This document shows positions 1 through 9,042 of a stretch of DNA of 17,430 nt, in pieces. The position numbers and the translations under genes are program-made. Location of the stretch: positions 1 through 17,430 of the forward strand of contig UQFL01000042.1 in the NCBI GenBank assembly GCA_900540305.1, read 5' to 3'. Each line of letters begins with the position of its first letter. The stretch's first letter is position 1. The notes beneath the pieces were generated by a model that was given only the letters and a program-made list of their open reading frames with translations, was not told where the DNA came from and searched no databases. Source of the stretch: an uncultured Oscillospiraceae bacterium. GTDB taxonomy: Bacteria > Bacillota > Clostridia > Oscillospirales > Acutalibacteraceae.

Positions 1-43
1 TCAGCCTCGGTCTCGTGGGCTCGGAGATGTGTATAAGAGACAG
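1..43 (+). other. Nextera (Tn5) sequencing adapter, P7/i7 side
   Basis: Not genomic. Positions 10-43 match the Illumina Nextera Read-2 transposase adapter, ending in the 19-bp Tn5 mosaic end at 25-43. Positions 2-9 sit where the i7 index lies and read as the reverse complement of CGAGGCTG, which I recall as index N710. Genome starts at 44. The stop codon at 34-36, in frame with the first gene, belongs to the adapter and must not be used to define a gene boundary. Confidence 0.98.
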
Positions 44-1758
44 GCGCTTGGACAGGAGTTGAACAGGCGGTTGAAGAGGCTAATAAAGATGTAGCAGAGG
101 GTGAGGAAATCACCTGCCGTTACTATCAGCCTAAAGTTGAAGAGGGCGAAACTCTTTCAACAGAAACAGCCATTCAGTATATTGACCTTGCTGTTCAGAA
201 AGGCGCAAAGTACATAGTACTTCCCACAGATGTATTTGAGGTTGCTGTTTATGAAACTTCTAGGGAATACAGCGATGTAAACTTTATTCTTATTGACGGC
301 GTTCCTCATCCCGAGGGAAGCGATATTGACGCTTATATTGAAAATGTAATGTGCATTTCATTTGATACTCTTCAGAGCGGTTTCCTTGCAGGATATAATG
401 CAGTTATTAGCGGAAACACAAAGCTCGGCTATTTTGGCTCTGTTAATTCAGATACTTCAAGTTCATACGGCGCAGGATATGTTCAGGGTGCTGCTTACGC
501 TGCAGACCAGCTTGGTATACCTGTAACTCTTGATTATGCTGATTATGATTCACCTCTCCTTGATTATGATTATTCATTCACGGTTACAGCAGTTTATGAT
601 AAGATTGAAAATATTGATAAAGACTGCTTTGTTGTTAAAGTTGAAAACGGCACAGGTTCAGGGACATACAAAGAGGGTGAAAATGTTACCGTTACTGCTG
701 ACCCTGCACCTGAGGGTAAAGTGTTCGACCATTGGGAATTTAAGAGCAACACAGAAGGCGTAAAAGATAAGAAAGTAAATCTTTCAACAACTAAGGAACC
801 TGTAACAAACCTCTTGGTAGAAAAATGCAGCTGCACAATAACAGCAGTTTATGCAGACGCTGAAACAACAACTTATCCCGTTACCGTTATGCAGGCAGAC
901 GGCGAAACAGTATATTCAACACAGTATGTTACAGCGGAAAATTCATGCGAAGTAAAAGCTCCTGTTGCTGAAGAGGGAATGGTATTCAGCCATTGGGAAA
1001 TCAGCACTCAGGAAGAGGGCGCTATTGACGATATTAACGCAAAAGATACATGGGTTCATGTAACTGAGACAACTCAGGGTATTACACTTGTTCCTGTTTA
1101 TGAAGTAAGCAAAACTCCTACCTTTAGCGTAACTGTTGCTACAGGCGAGGGCGGAAACGGCGAATCCTATGGCGCAGGCAATTATGTAACAGGTGATACT
1201 GTTGAGCTTTCTGCGGCAGTTCCGCAGGAGGGATATATTTTCTCTCACTGGTCAAATGCTGATTCAGACGGCTATTCAACAGGCATAACAATGGAAAACG
1301 AATTTTATCCCTACACAACATTTACAATGGTTAACCGTTACCAGGCTGTTGTAGAAAAAATGTATGACAGCGGCGTATCAATTGTATATGCAGGCGGTAA
1401 TGACCAGTGCAACGCTGTTTCTGACGCTACATGGAACTATAATTATCAGAAACTCGCAATAGGCGCTGAAAATTGGCAAGCATCATGGGATAATTATTAT
1501 TCAACAACTATTAAGGATTACGGCGTTGCCGTAAAGGCTTGCCTTGAAAATTTCCAGGGCGGATATGTTTATACAGGTAACTGCTCAAACGAAGCAATCT
1601 ATATGAACAATGTTGATGAAGAAGTTAAAGCTTCTTATGACGAAGTTTATAGTGCGCTCGCAAACGGCTCAATCAAAATTACCGGAGTTGCACCCGGCGC
1701 AGATGTAAGACAGGCGCTTTCTTCAAACTGCCTCACTCTTAATTATTGGATTGTTTAA
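44..1758 (+). CDS. BMP/PnrA-family substrate-binding lipoprotein with inserted InlB-like B-repeats, 5'-truncated
   Basis: The frame is open from the adapter junction; the first whole codon is at 46 and about 570 residues are visible. The N-terminal part reads like the BMP (PF02608) substrate-binding fold of nucleoside-type ABC importers: AWTGVEQA, GAKYIVLPTDVFE, FILIDG, a GFLAGYNAV helix and KLGYFGSVN. The matching second lobe resumes at about 1336 with YQAVVEKMYDSGVSIVYAGG and continues to the stop. Between them (about 571-1335) lie roughly three repeats of about 75 residues, each with a VFxHW or IFSHW core and most closing on a TAVY-like strand. They resemble the divergent InlB B-repeat found in Gram-positive surface proteins. 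The signal peptide, lipobox and first strand (perhaps 50-60 residues) are missing because the contig ends. The expected location is the outer face of the membrane. The 349 ATG is internal to the fold and is not the true start. The ligand cannot be told; no transporter genes are in view. Confidence 0.8.
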
Positions 1759-1778
1759 TTGAATATAACATAAGAAAT

Positions 1779-1807
1779 GGCGTCGGTATTTCCGGCGCCC
1801 TATTTTT
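1779..1807 (+). terminator. Rho-independent terminator of the BMP-family gene
   Basis: An 8-bp GC-rich stem (1779-1786 with 1792-1799, one G-T wobble) with a 5-nt loop begins 20 nt after the stop codon and is followed by CTATTTTTATA. Confidence 0.8.
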
Positions 1808-1814
1808 ATAATAG

Positions 1815-1852
1815 AAAAACGCTTTGAAGATTTATTCTCCAAAGCGTTTTTT
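1815..1852. terminator. Bidirectional terminator between the convergent BMP gene and arg operon
   Basis: The arms at 1815-1826 and 1840-1852 form an A-rich/T-rich stem around the core ACGCTTTG. There is a T-tract on the 3' side in both directions. It lies directly after the carB-dapF stop codon on the - strand and serves as the terminator of the arginine operon. It can also back up the + strand terminator just upstream. Confidence 0.85.
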
Positions 1853-1853
1853 A

Positions 1854-4800
1854 TTAATATTCTATTTCACCTGTGAAAACAAGGTTGCAGTCGCCTGTTA
1901 ACTTAACGCAATCATCTGTGTAGTTAACCACAAGGTCGCCGCCGCGGAGTTTAACGGTAATGTCTTCGCCCTTTTTGCAAAAGCCGTTTTCAACCGCCGC
2001 AATAACAGCCGCGCAAGCGCCTGTTCCGCACGCAAGCGTTTCGCCGTTTCCTCTTTCCCATACTCTCATTTTAAGAGTTCTTGCATTTACAACACGAACA
2101 AATTCCGTGTTTATTCTTTCGGGGAAAATATCTGCGTTTTCAAATTGCGGGCCTATTTTCTGAATATCAATTCTGTCTACATTGTCAACAAATACAACGC
2201 AGTGCGGGTTGCCTACCGAACAGCAGGTTATGTTGTATTCGCCGTCTGCAATGCTTACTGCTCTGTTTATAACATTGTCGCCGTCAAGCGTAACGGGGAT
2301 TTTATCAGGAGCGAGAGCCGCTTTGCCAATGTTTACGGTTACAGAGGATACTTTGCCGTTTCTTGTAAACAGCTCAAGCACCTTTACACCGCTTGCAGTT
2401 TCAACTGTGATTTTATCTTTGTCAACTATTCCGTTGTCATAAAGATATTTACCAACACAGCGAATTGAGTTTCCTGCCATTTCTCCCTCAGAGCCGTCAA
2501 TGTTGAATATACGCATTTTAGCGTCGGCAATATCTGACTTTTCAATAAGAACTATACCGTCACCGCCGATACCCTTGTGCCTGTCCGTAAATTCAATAGC
2601 AAAGCTTTCGGGGCAGGTGATTACATTATCCGAATTGTTGAAGAAAATGTAATCATCGCTCGTGCCCTGCATTTTGCTGAATTTAAGAAGGCTCTTTTCA
2701 GAACGCATATCATTTATATCAACAAGCTCTGTGTTGAGTTGGTTGTATCTGCTTGCAATTATATCTGCCAATGCGTTTGCTGTATCAAGTGAAGTTAGCG
2801 TTGCAATGCCAAGCTGATTTGCTCTGTTGAAAAGCTTAATATAGTCCGCAATGCTCTTTTTGTCGCTCTTACCTGTGTAAACAATGTAGTCAAGCTGACC
2901 GCTCTCTACAAGTTCCATTATTGAGTTGTCATCACGCAGCTTATTTACCGTCTTAACATCAATGCCAAGGCTTGCAATCGCTTTTGCAGTTTCAGGCGTA
3001 GCCCAAATCTGAATACCAAGGTCATCCAGCTTTTTAGCAAGGTTGACTATTTCAAATCTGTCCTGCTTAGTTACGGTTATGAGAACGCCGTGTCTCGGTC
3101 TGTTGTGGAATTCAACTTTGAAGCCTGCTGAAACAAGACCTTTGAATAATGCCTCGTTTAAGTTCTTGCCAACGCCGAGTACTTCGCCTGTAGACTTCAT
3201 TTCGGGTCCTAACTGGCTGTTTACATTATTGAGCTTTTCAAAGCTGAATACGGGCACTTTTACCGCATAATAAGGCGGCGTTTTGTAAAGACCCGATGTG
3301 TATCCGAGTTCTTTTAAGGTTGCGCCAACCATAATTTTTGACGCAAGCTCAACCATCGGTACTCCCGTTACTTTGCTGATATAGGGAATTGTTCTTGATG
3401 CTCTCGGGTTAACCTCGATAACATAAAGCTCGTTTTGATATGTGAGATACTGGATGTTTACAAGACCCTTTGTGCCGAGTGAAAGCGCAAGTTTCTGAGA
3501 AACATCGCAGATTTTAGCAAGCATCTTGTCCTGAATGTTGTACGGGGGATAAACTGCAATCGAGTCACCGCTGTGAACGCCTGCACGCTCAATGTGCTCC
3601 ATAATTCCCGGTATAAGAACATCCGTTCCGTCAGAAATGCAGTCAACCTCAAGTTCGGTGCCCATCATATACTTGTCAACAAGTACGGGGTTTTCAATGC
3701 CCTGAGCAAGAATGATTTTCATATATCGCTCAACATCGTCATCTGTGTAAGCGATAGTCATATTCTGACCGCCTATAACATAACTCGGGCGAAGAAGAAC
3801 AGGATAGCCGAGTTCATTTCCTGCCGCAAGCGCTTCCTCAAGCGAGGTTACAGATGTTCCTTTCGGTCTGAATATTCCGAATTTTTCAAGCAGTTTGTCA
3901 AACTTGTCCCTGTCCTCAGCAACATCAATTCCCTCTGCCGATGTTCCGAGAATATTTATTCCGTTGTCATCAAGGAATTTTGTAAGCTTGATAGCGGTCT
4001 GACCTCCGAATGCAACTACAACGCCCATCGGCTTTTCAACCTTGATAATATTCATAACATCTTCGGGAGTGAGCGGCTCGAAATAAAGCCTGTCACCCGT
4101 GTCAAAGTCTGTTGAAACAGTTTCGGGGTTGTTGTTGATGAGGATAACCTCATAACCAAGTTCTTTTAAAGTCCATACGCAGTGAACAGAGGAGTAGTCA
4201 AATTCAATGCCCTGACCGATTCTGATAGGACCTGAACCGAGAACGATTATACGTTCCTTTTCTCCTCTTTGAAGTTCTCTGCTTTCGCAGTGCTCATCAT
4301 ATGTTGAATAGAAATAAGGCGTCTGTGCCGCAAACTCAGCGCCGCAGGTATCAACCATTTTATATACGGCGTTTTTATGGTAGGCAAGGGGAGAGCCACT
4401 TATTCTCTCAATCGCTTCGTCCGTATATCCGAGCTGTTTGCCCTTAATATACATCTCATTGCTTACCGTTGTGTTTGCAATGTCCTTTTCATACTGTGCA
4501 AGATTTTTGAGTTTATATAAAAACCACTCGTCAATCATCGTGATTTTATGAATTTCAGCTACCGAAACGCCCTCTTTGAGCGCACGGAAAACATTGAAAA
4601 GTCTTAAATCATCCTGATTCCTAAGAGCGTTATAAACATCAAGTCCCTCAACCGCTTTGTTGTTGAGCGTATCAAGTCCGATTTCAGCACCTCTTACAGC
4701 TTTCATAATCGCCATTTCAAACGAGGGGGCAATGCTCATAACCTCGCCCGTTGCTTTCATCTGAGTTCCGAGTTTTCTTGATGCGTTTATAAACTTGTCA

Positions 4801-5885
4801 AACGGCCATTTCGGAACTTTTACAACAACATAGTCAAGAGTCGGCTCAAAGCAGGCACAAGTTTTGCCTGTAATGTCGTTTTTAATTTCGTCAAGAGTGT
4901 AGCCGAGAGCAATTTTGGTAGTAACCTTTGCAATCGGGTAGCCCGTGGCTTTAGAAGCAAGCGCAGATGAGCGTGAAACACGGGGATTAACCTCAATTAC
5001 GCTGTATTCAAAGCTTTCGGGGTTAAGTGCAAACTGACAGTTACAGCCGCCCTCAATTCCAAGCTCAGTAATAATGTCAAGCGAAGCTGTGCGAAGCATT
5101 TGGTATTCTTTGTCGCCGAGTGTTACAGCAGGGGCAATAACGATACTGTCGCCTGTGTGCACACCTACGGGGTCAAAGTTTTCCATTGAGCAGACAGCGA
5201 TAACATTTCCAACGCTGTCCCTCATAACCTCAAATTCAATCTCTTTCCAGCCTGCAATGTATTTTTCAACAAGCACCTGAGTAATAGGACTGAGCATAAG
5301 TCCGTGTTTTGCAACCTCGCAAAGCTCGTCCTCATCGTAGGCAACGCCGCCGCCTGCACCGCCGAGAGTGAACGCAGGTCTGATAATAACGGGATAGCCT
5401 ATTTCTGCCGCAATTCTTTTAGCGTTTTCAACATCGTTTGCAATTTCAGACGGAACAACAGGCTGATTGAGTTTAACCATTGTGTCTCTGAAAAGCTGTC
5501 TGTCCTCCGCCTTGTCTATTGCTTCAGCGTCTGTGCCGAGAAGTCGAACTCCCATTTTGTCAAGGTAGCCGTCTTTTGCAAGCTGCATTGAAATGGTAAG
5601 ACCCGTCTGACCGCCGAGACCGCCGAGAATGCTGTCCGGGCGTTCTTTTTCTATAATTCTCTTAACCGTTTCAACTGTAAGAGGTTCAAGATAAATGTGG
5701 TCTGCAAGGGCGTTGTCCGTCATAATTGTAGCAGGGTTTGAGTTTACAAGAACAACCTCAATACCCTCATCTTTAAGCACTCGGCACGCCTGCGCGCCTG
5801 CATAGTCAAACTCAGCCGCCTGACCTATAACAATAGGTCCTGAGCCGATTACAAGCACCTTTTTTATATTTTTATTAAGAGGCAT
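1854..5885 (-). CDS. carB: Carbamoyl-phosphate synthase large subunit fused to a DapF-like diaminopimelate epimerase domain
   Basis: The single ORF has 1343 codons, against about 1070 for normal CarB. Residues 1 to about 1058 are a full CarB: two ATP-grasp halves, starting with VLVIGSGPIVIGQ near residue 10 and IIVLGSGPIRIGQ in the second half, then the C-terminal MGS-like allosteric domain. This part makes carbamoyl phosphate with ammonia channelled from CarA. Residues about 1063-1343 are a complete DapF fold with NIDGS, GNPHC, INTEF, WERGNGET and ACGTGACA motifs. The usual C-G-N-G motif reads A-G-N-S, so the first catalytic Cys is Ala1137 (codon GCA), while the second, Cys1286, is kept. The substrate-site Asn of the usual GLGND motif is Asp (GTSDD). 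No stop codon or good internal ribosome site lies at the junction. The start ATG overlaps the carA stop by one base (TGATG), with GGAGG 9 nt upstream inside carA. CarB function is secure; the role of the DapF part is unknown. Confidence 0.93.
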   Translation of the reverse strand: MPLNKNIKKVLVIGSGPIVIGQAAEFDYAGAQACRVLKDEGIEVVLVNSNPATIMTDNALADHIYLEPLTVETVKRIIEKERPDSILGGLGGQTGLTISMQLAKDGYLDKMGVRLLGTDAEAIDKAEDRQLFRDTMVKLNQPVVPSEIANDVENAKRIAAEIGYPVIIRPAFTLGGAGGGVAYDEDELCEVAKHGLMLSPITQVLVEKYIAGWKEIEFEVMRDSVGNVIAVCSMENFDPVGVHTGDSIVIAPAVTLGDKEYQMLRTASLDIITELGIEGGCNCQFALNPESFEYSVIEVNPRVSRSSALASKATGYPIAKVTTKIALGYTLDEIKNDITGKTCACFEPTLDYVVVKVPKWPFDKFINASRKLGTQMKATGEVMSIAPSFEMAIMKAVRGAEIGLDTLNNKAVEGLDVYNALRNQDDLRLFNVFRALKEGVSVAEIHKITMIDEWFLYKLKNLAQYEKDIANTTVSNEMYIKGKQLGYTDEAIERISGSPLAYHKNAVYKMVDTCGAEFAAQTPYFYSTYDEHCESRELQRGEKERIIVLGSGPIRIGQGIEFDYSSVHCVWTLKELGYEVILINNNPETVSTDFDTGDRLYFEPLTPEDVMNIIKVEKPMGVVVAFGGQTAIKLTKFLDDNGINILGTSAEGIDVAEDRDKFDKLLEKFGIFRPKGTSVTSLEEALAAGNELGYPVLLRPSYVIGGQNMTIAYTDDDVERYMKIILAQGIENPVLVDKYMMGTELEVDCISDGTDVLIPGIMEHIERAGVHSGDSIAVYPPYNIQDKMLAKICDVSQKLALSLGTKGLVNIQYLTYQNELYVIEVNPRASRTIPYISKVTGVPMVELASKIMVGATLKELGYTSGLYKTPPYYAVKVPVFSFEKLNNVNSQLGPEMKSTGEVLGVGKNLNEALFKGLVSAGFKVEFHNRPRHGVLITVTKQDRFEIVNLAKKLDDLGIQIWATPETAKAIASLGIDVKTVNKLRDDNSIMELVESGQLDYIVYTGKSDKKSIADYIKLFNRANQLGIATLTSLDTANALADIIASRYNQLNTELVDINDMRSEKSLLKFSKMQGTSDDYIFFNNSDNVITCPESFAIEFTDRHKGIGGDGIVLIEKSDIADAKMRIFNIDGSEGEMAGNSIRCVGKYLYDNGIVDKDKITVETASGVKVLELFTRNGKVSSVTVNIGKAALAPDKIPVTLDGDNVINRAVSIADGEYNITCCSVGNPHCVVFVDNVDRIDIQKIGPQFENADIFPERINTEFVRVVNARTLKMRVWERGNGETLACGTGACAAVIAAVENGFCKKGEDITVKLRGGDLVVNYTDDCVKLTGDCNLVFTGEIEY

Positions 5886-6961
5886 CAGTTATTACCTCCC
5901 ATCATATTGATAAATCTGTCAAACAAAAATCTTGTGTCATGCGGTCCGCTGCAAGCTTCGGGATGAAACTGAACAGAAAATGCATTCTTGTTCGGATAGT
6001 CAATTCCCTCGTTTGTGCCGTCATTTGCATTGATATAGCTTATAACGCCGCCGCATTTTTCAACTTCTTCATTAAGTACAGCATAGCCGTGGTTTTGAGA
6101 AGAAATGTAAGTTCTGCCCGTTTTAAGGTCTTTTACGGGCTGGTTTACTCCTCTGTGGCCGTATTTAAGCTTGCTCGTCTTTGCGCCCATTGCAAGCGCA
6201 AGAAGCTGATGACCGAGACAAATTCCGAATATCGGCTTTTTGCCTGCAAGTTTTTTTAGTTCTTCAATGCAGTCTGTGTTTTCGCTCGGGTCTCCGGGAC
6301 CGTTTGAAAGCATAATGCCGTCAGGGTTAAGGCTTAAAATGTCCTCAGCCTTTGTAGATGATGGTACAACCGCAACATTGCATCCTCTTTTTACAAGTTC
6401 CCTTGTAATATTGTCTTTTTTGCCGTAGTCGATAAGCACCACATTGTATTTCGGGCTTTCGCAGGCAACAGGGAAGGGGCGCTGTGTCGTTGTTGACTTA
6501 ACTGCATTTTCAACCTTGTAGCTTTCAACCTCTTCTTTGTTGAAATCCCTCGGGTCTGAGCAGATTTTAGCGTTCATAACGCCGCTTTCTCTGATAATCT
6601 TTGTTATTTCTCTTGTGTCAACGCCGTACACGCCGGGAATATTGTTGTCTTTAAGGAATTTATCAAGTGTTTCGTTTGCCCTGAAATTTGACGGGTCATC
6701 GCATTTTTCACGAACAATGTATGCCGTAACATATGATTTCTGGCTTTCCATATCGTCAAAAATAAAGCCGTAATTGCCTATGAGGGGAAATGTCTGCATA
6801 ACGATTTGACCGTAATAGCTGGGGTCTGTAAGCGTTTCAATGTAGCCGCACATACCTGTTGTAAAAACAAGTTCGCCCGTTACATCGCCGCCTGCGCCGA
6901 ATCGTTTTCCCTCAAATATATGTCCGTCTGCAAGGCAGATATATACTTTTTCATTATCCAT
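5885..6961 (-). CDS. carA: Carbamoyl-phosphate synthase small subunit (glutaminase)
   Basis: CarA hydrolyses glutamine and passes ammonia to CarB. About 358 residues, the usual size. The N-terminal CPSase small domain is followed by a class I glutamine amidotransferase domain. Its nucleophile Cys is in GICLGHQ (about residue 248) and its His/Glu pair in QFHPEA (about 333 and 335). SNGPGDP is also present. I start at the ATG at 6961, giving MDNEKVYICLADG, which matches where CarA proteins begin. A TTG at 6973 would add four residues, but neither start has a strong Shine-Dalgarno. The gene follows argF by 17 nt and overlaps carB by one base, so all three are probably cotranslated. Placement inside an arginine operon suggests an arginine-dedicated synthase, though pyrimidine supply cannot be excluded. 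Confidence 0.93.
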   Translation of the reverse strand: MDNEKVYICLADGHIFEGKRFGAGGDVTGELVFTTGMCGYIETLTDPSYYGQIVMQTFPLIGNYGFIFDDMESQKSYVTAYIVREKCDDPSNFRANETLDKFLKDNNIPGVYGVDTREITKIIRESGVMNAKICSDPRDFNKEEVESYKVENAVKSTTTQRPFPVACESPKYNVVLIDYGKKDNITRELVKRGCNVAVVPSSTKAEDILSLNPDGIMLSNGPGDPSENTDCIEELKKLAGKKPIFGICLGHQLLALAMGAKTSKLKYGHRGVNQPVKDLKTGRTYISSQNHGYAVLNEEVEKCGGVISYINANDGTNEGIDYPNKNAFSVQFHPEACSGPHDTRFLFDRFINMMGGNN

Positions 6962-6978
6962 AGAATACACCAACCGAA

Positions 6979-7881
6979 TTAACCGAGAAGTTTAACAAGA
7001 ACTGCTTTCTGAGCGTGAAGCCTGTTTTCAGCTTCATCAAAGATTTCGTCTGCGTGGCTTTCAAAAACCTCTGCTGTAATCTCTTCTCCTCTGTGAGCGG
7101 GCAGGCAGTGAAGCACCATTGCGTCCTTATTTGCAACGCTCATTACTTCATCGTTAATCTGATAATCTTTGAATACCTTTTCACGCTCCGCCTTTTCCTC
7201 TTCCTGACCCATGGAAGCCCATACATCGGTGTAAAGTACATCAGCATTTGCGGCACATTCAAGAATATTGTCACTGCAAGTGAATTTTCCGTTTTCCTCT
7301 GCCCATTTCATAATTTCCTCATCGGGTTTGTAGTCGTTGGGGCAGGCAACAGCACATTCCATTCCCATTTTGATTGCGCCGATTATAAGGCTGTTTGCCA
7401 TATTGTTTCCGTCACCGATAAAGCAGAATTTAAGACCGTCAAAAGTCTTTTTGTGCTCACGAATTGTCATAAGGTCTGCAAGAACCTGGCAGGGGTGGCA
7501 GTAGTCTGTAAGACCGTTTATTACGGGGATTGAGCCGTATTTAGCAAGGTCCTCAACTTCTTTTTGCTCAAAGGTTCTAATCATAATACCGTCAAGATAG
7601 CGTGAAAGAACTCTTGCAGTGTCCTCAACAGGCTCGCCTCTGCCTATCTGCAAATCTCTGTTTGAGAGAAAGAGTGCCTGACCGCCAAGCTGATACATAC
7701 CTGTTTCAAAAGAAACTCTTGTTCTTGTTGAGCTTTTCTGGAAAATCATTCCAAGAGTCTTGCCCTTTAAGTGGTGATGTTCAATATTGTGCTTCGTCTC
7801 ATATTTAAGCTGGTCTGCAAGATTTAAAATATCAAGAATATCGTTTGTGCTAAGGTCCTGTAATTTCAATAAATGTTTCAT
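6979..7881 (-). CDS. argF: Ornithine carbamoyltransferase
   Basis: Catalyses ornithine plus carbamoyl phosphate to citrulline in the cytoplasm. 300 residues, slightly short but complete. The carbamoyl-phosphate loop SSTRTR is at about 50-55, HPCQ at about 129-132, and the ornithine-side DVWASMG at about 219-225. HCLPAHRGEE near 258 separates it from aspartate carbamoyltransferase. The start ATG overlaps the argD stop in an ATGA junction, and AAAGAGG lies 9-10 nt upstream inside argD, so translation is probably coupled. Lying directly ahead of carAB puts the carbamoyl phosphate producer and consumer on one transcript. Confidence 0.96.
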   Translation of the reverse strand: MKHLLKLQDLSTNDILDILNLADQLKYETKHNIEHHHLKGKTLGMIFQKSSTRTRVSFETGMYQLGGQALFLSNRDLQIGRGEPVEDTARVLSRYLDGIMIRTFEQKEVEDLAKYGSIPVINGLTDYCHPCQVLADLMTIREHKKTFDGLKFCFIGDGNNMANSLIIGAIKMGMECAVACPNDYKPDEEIMKWAEENGKFTCSDNILECAANADVLYTDVWASMGQEEEKAEREKVFKDYQINDEVMSVANKDAMVLHCLPAHRGEEITAEVFESHADEIFDEAENRLHAQKAVLVKLLG

Positions 7882-9038
7882 TTTTCAATTACCTCTTTCA
7901 GTATTTTAAGTCCCTTTTCAAGTTCTTCATAAGAAATGTTGAGAGCGGGGAGAAGTCTTACCTTTGTTTTTGCTGTTAAAACAAGAAGTCCGTTTTGGAG
8001 GCATTCGCCTGCGATTTCTTTTGCGCTTTTTTCTGTTTCAATTCCGAGCATAAGTCCCATACCTGAAACAGATTTAACGCCTTTAACATTTTTAAGGTGT
8101 TCCTTTATGTATTCGCTTTTTTTAGAAACGCCGTCAAGAAAATCATCGTCAATTCTCTTAACAATGCTGATTGCGCCTGCTGCGGCAATCGGGTTTCCGC
8201 CGAATGTTGATCCGTGAGAACCGGGTGTAACGCAGTTTTCAACTTTTTCGCCGAATAACACAGCGCCCATCGGCAGTCCGCCTGCAAGTCCTTTTGCGGT
8301 TGAAACAATATCGGGCTGAATGCCGTAATTCATATACGCAAAATATTTGCCCGTTCTGCCGTTGCCTGTTTGTACCTCGTCAACAACTGCAAGAATATCT
8401 TTTTCCTCGCATATCTGAGCGATGGCGTTTACAAATTCCTCATCAAGATTTAAAACGCCGCCCTCGCCCTGAACACATTCAAACATAATTGCGCAAACAT
8501 CATCTGTAGCCATTTTTTTAAGCTTTTCTATGTCGTTTGCAGGGCAGTATTTAAAGCCGGGAGTAAATGGGTCAAAATACTTGTGAAATTCATCCTGACC
8601 TGTTGCGGAAAGCGTTGTGATCGTTCTGCCGTGGAAAGAGTTAATAAGCGTGATTATCGTGCTTCTGCCTTCTCCATATTTATCAAAGCTGTATTTTCTC
8701 GCAAATTTGATTGCGCCCTCGTTTGCCTCAGCGCCGCTGTTAGCAAAGAAAACTTTTTTCATTCCCGTTTTCTCGCAGAGAAGTTGAGCAAGCTCTGCAC
8801 ACGGTCTCGTGTAATAGAGGTTTGAAACATGCTGTAATTTACCAAGCTGTTCTATTACAGCCTCTTTCCAAACATCGTCTGCAATTCCGAATGCCGTAAC
8901 GCCTATTCCTGAGCCGAAATCAATGTATTCTTTTCCGTTCTCATCATAGAGAGTAGAGCCTTTTCCGTGGGAAAGCTCAACATTGAATCTGCCGTAAGCG
9001 TGCGACACGAAATTATTATCAAGTTCTTTTGTATTCAT
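7878..9038 (-). CDS. argD: Acetylornithine aminotransferase
   Basis: PLP-dependent class III aminotransferase that converts N-acetylglutamate semialdehyde to N2-acetylornithine using glutamate. 386 residues, the normal length. The PLP-binding lysine is in STAKGLAGG (about Lys249). The cofactor aspartate is in VVDEVQTGNGRTG (about Asp220), and SGAEANEGAIKFAR gives the phosphate-binding region. In some bacteria ArgD also acts as the N-succinyl-LL-diaminopimelate aminotransferase of lysine synthesis. That is worth recalling here because a DapF-like domain is encoded in the same operon, but the sequence does not show dual activity. It begins 4 nt after argB, with AGGTGA overlapping the argB stop as its ribosome site. 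Confidence 0.95.
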   Translation of the reverse strand: MNTKELDNNFVSHAYGRFNVELSHGKGSTLYDENGKEYIDFGSGIGVTAFGIADDVWKEAVIEQLGKLQHVSNLYYTRPCAELAQLLCEKTGMKKVFFANSGAEANEGAIKFARKYSFDKYGEGRSTIITLINSFHGRTITTLSATGQDEFHKYFDPFTPGFKYCPANDIEKLKKMATDDVCAIMFECVQGEGGVLNLDEEFVNAIAQICEEKDILAVVDEVQTGNGRTGKYFAYMNYGIQPDIVSTAKGLAGGLPMGAVLFGEKVENCVTPGSHGSTFGGNPIAAAGAISIVKRIDDDFLDGVSKKSEYIKEHLKNVKGVKSVSGMGLMLGIETEKSAKEIAGECLQNGLLVLTAKTKVRLLPALNISYEELEKGLKILKEVIEK

Positions 9039-9042
9039 ATCG

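Noticed and set aside
3573..4115. 180-codon frame on the + strand opposite carB
   Set aside because: A shadow of the carB reading frame with no ribosome site or recognisable motif.
7015..7533. 172-codon frame on the + strand opposite argF
   Set aside because: Antisense shadow of argF, whose own motifs are complete.
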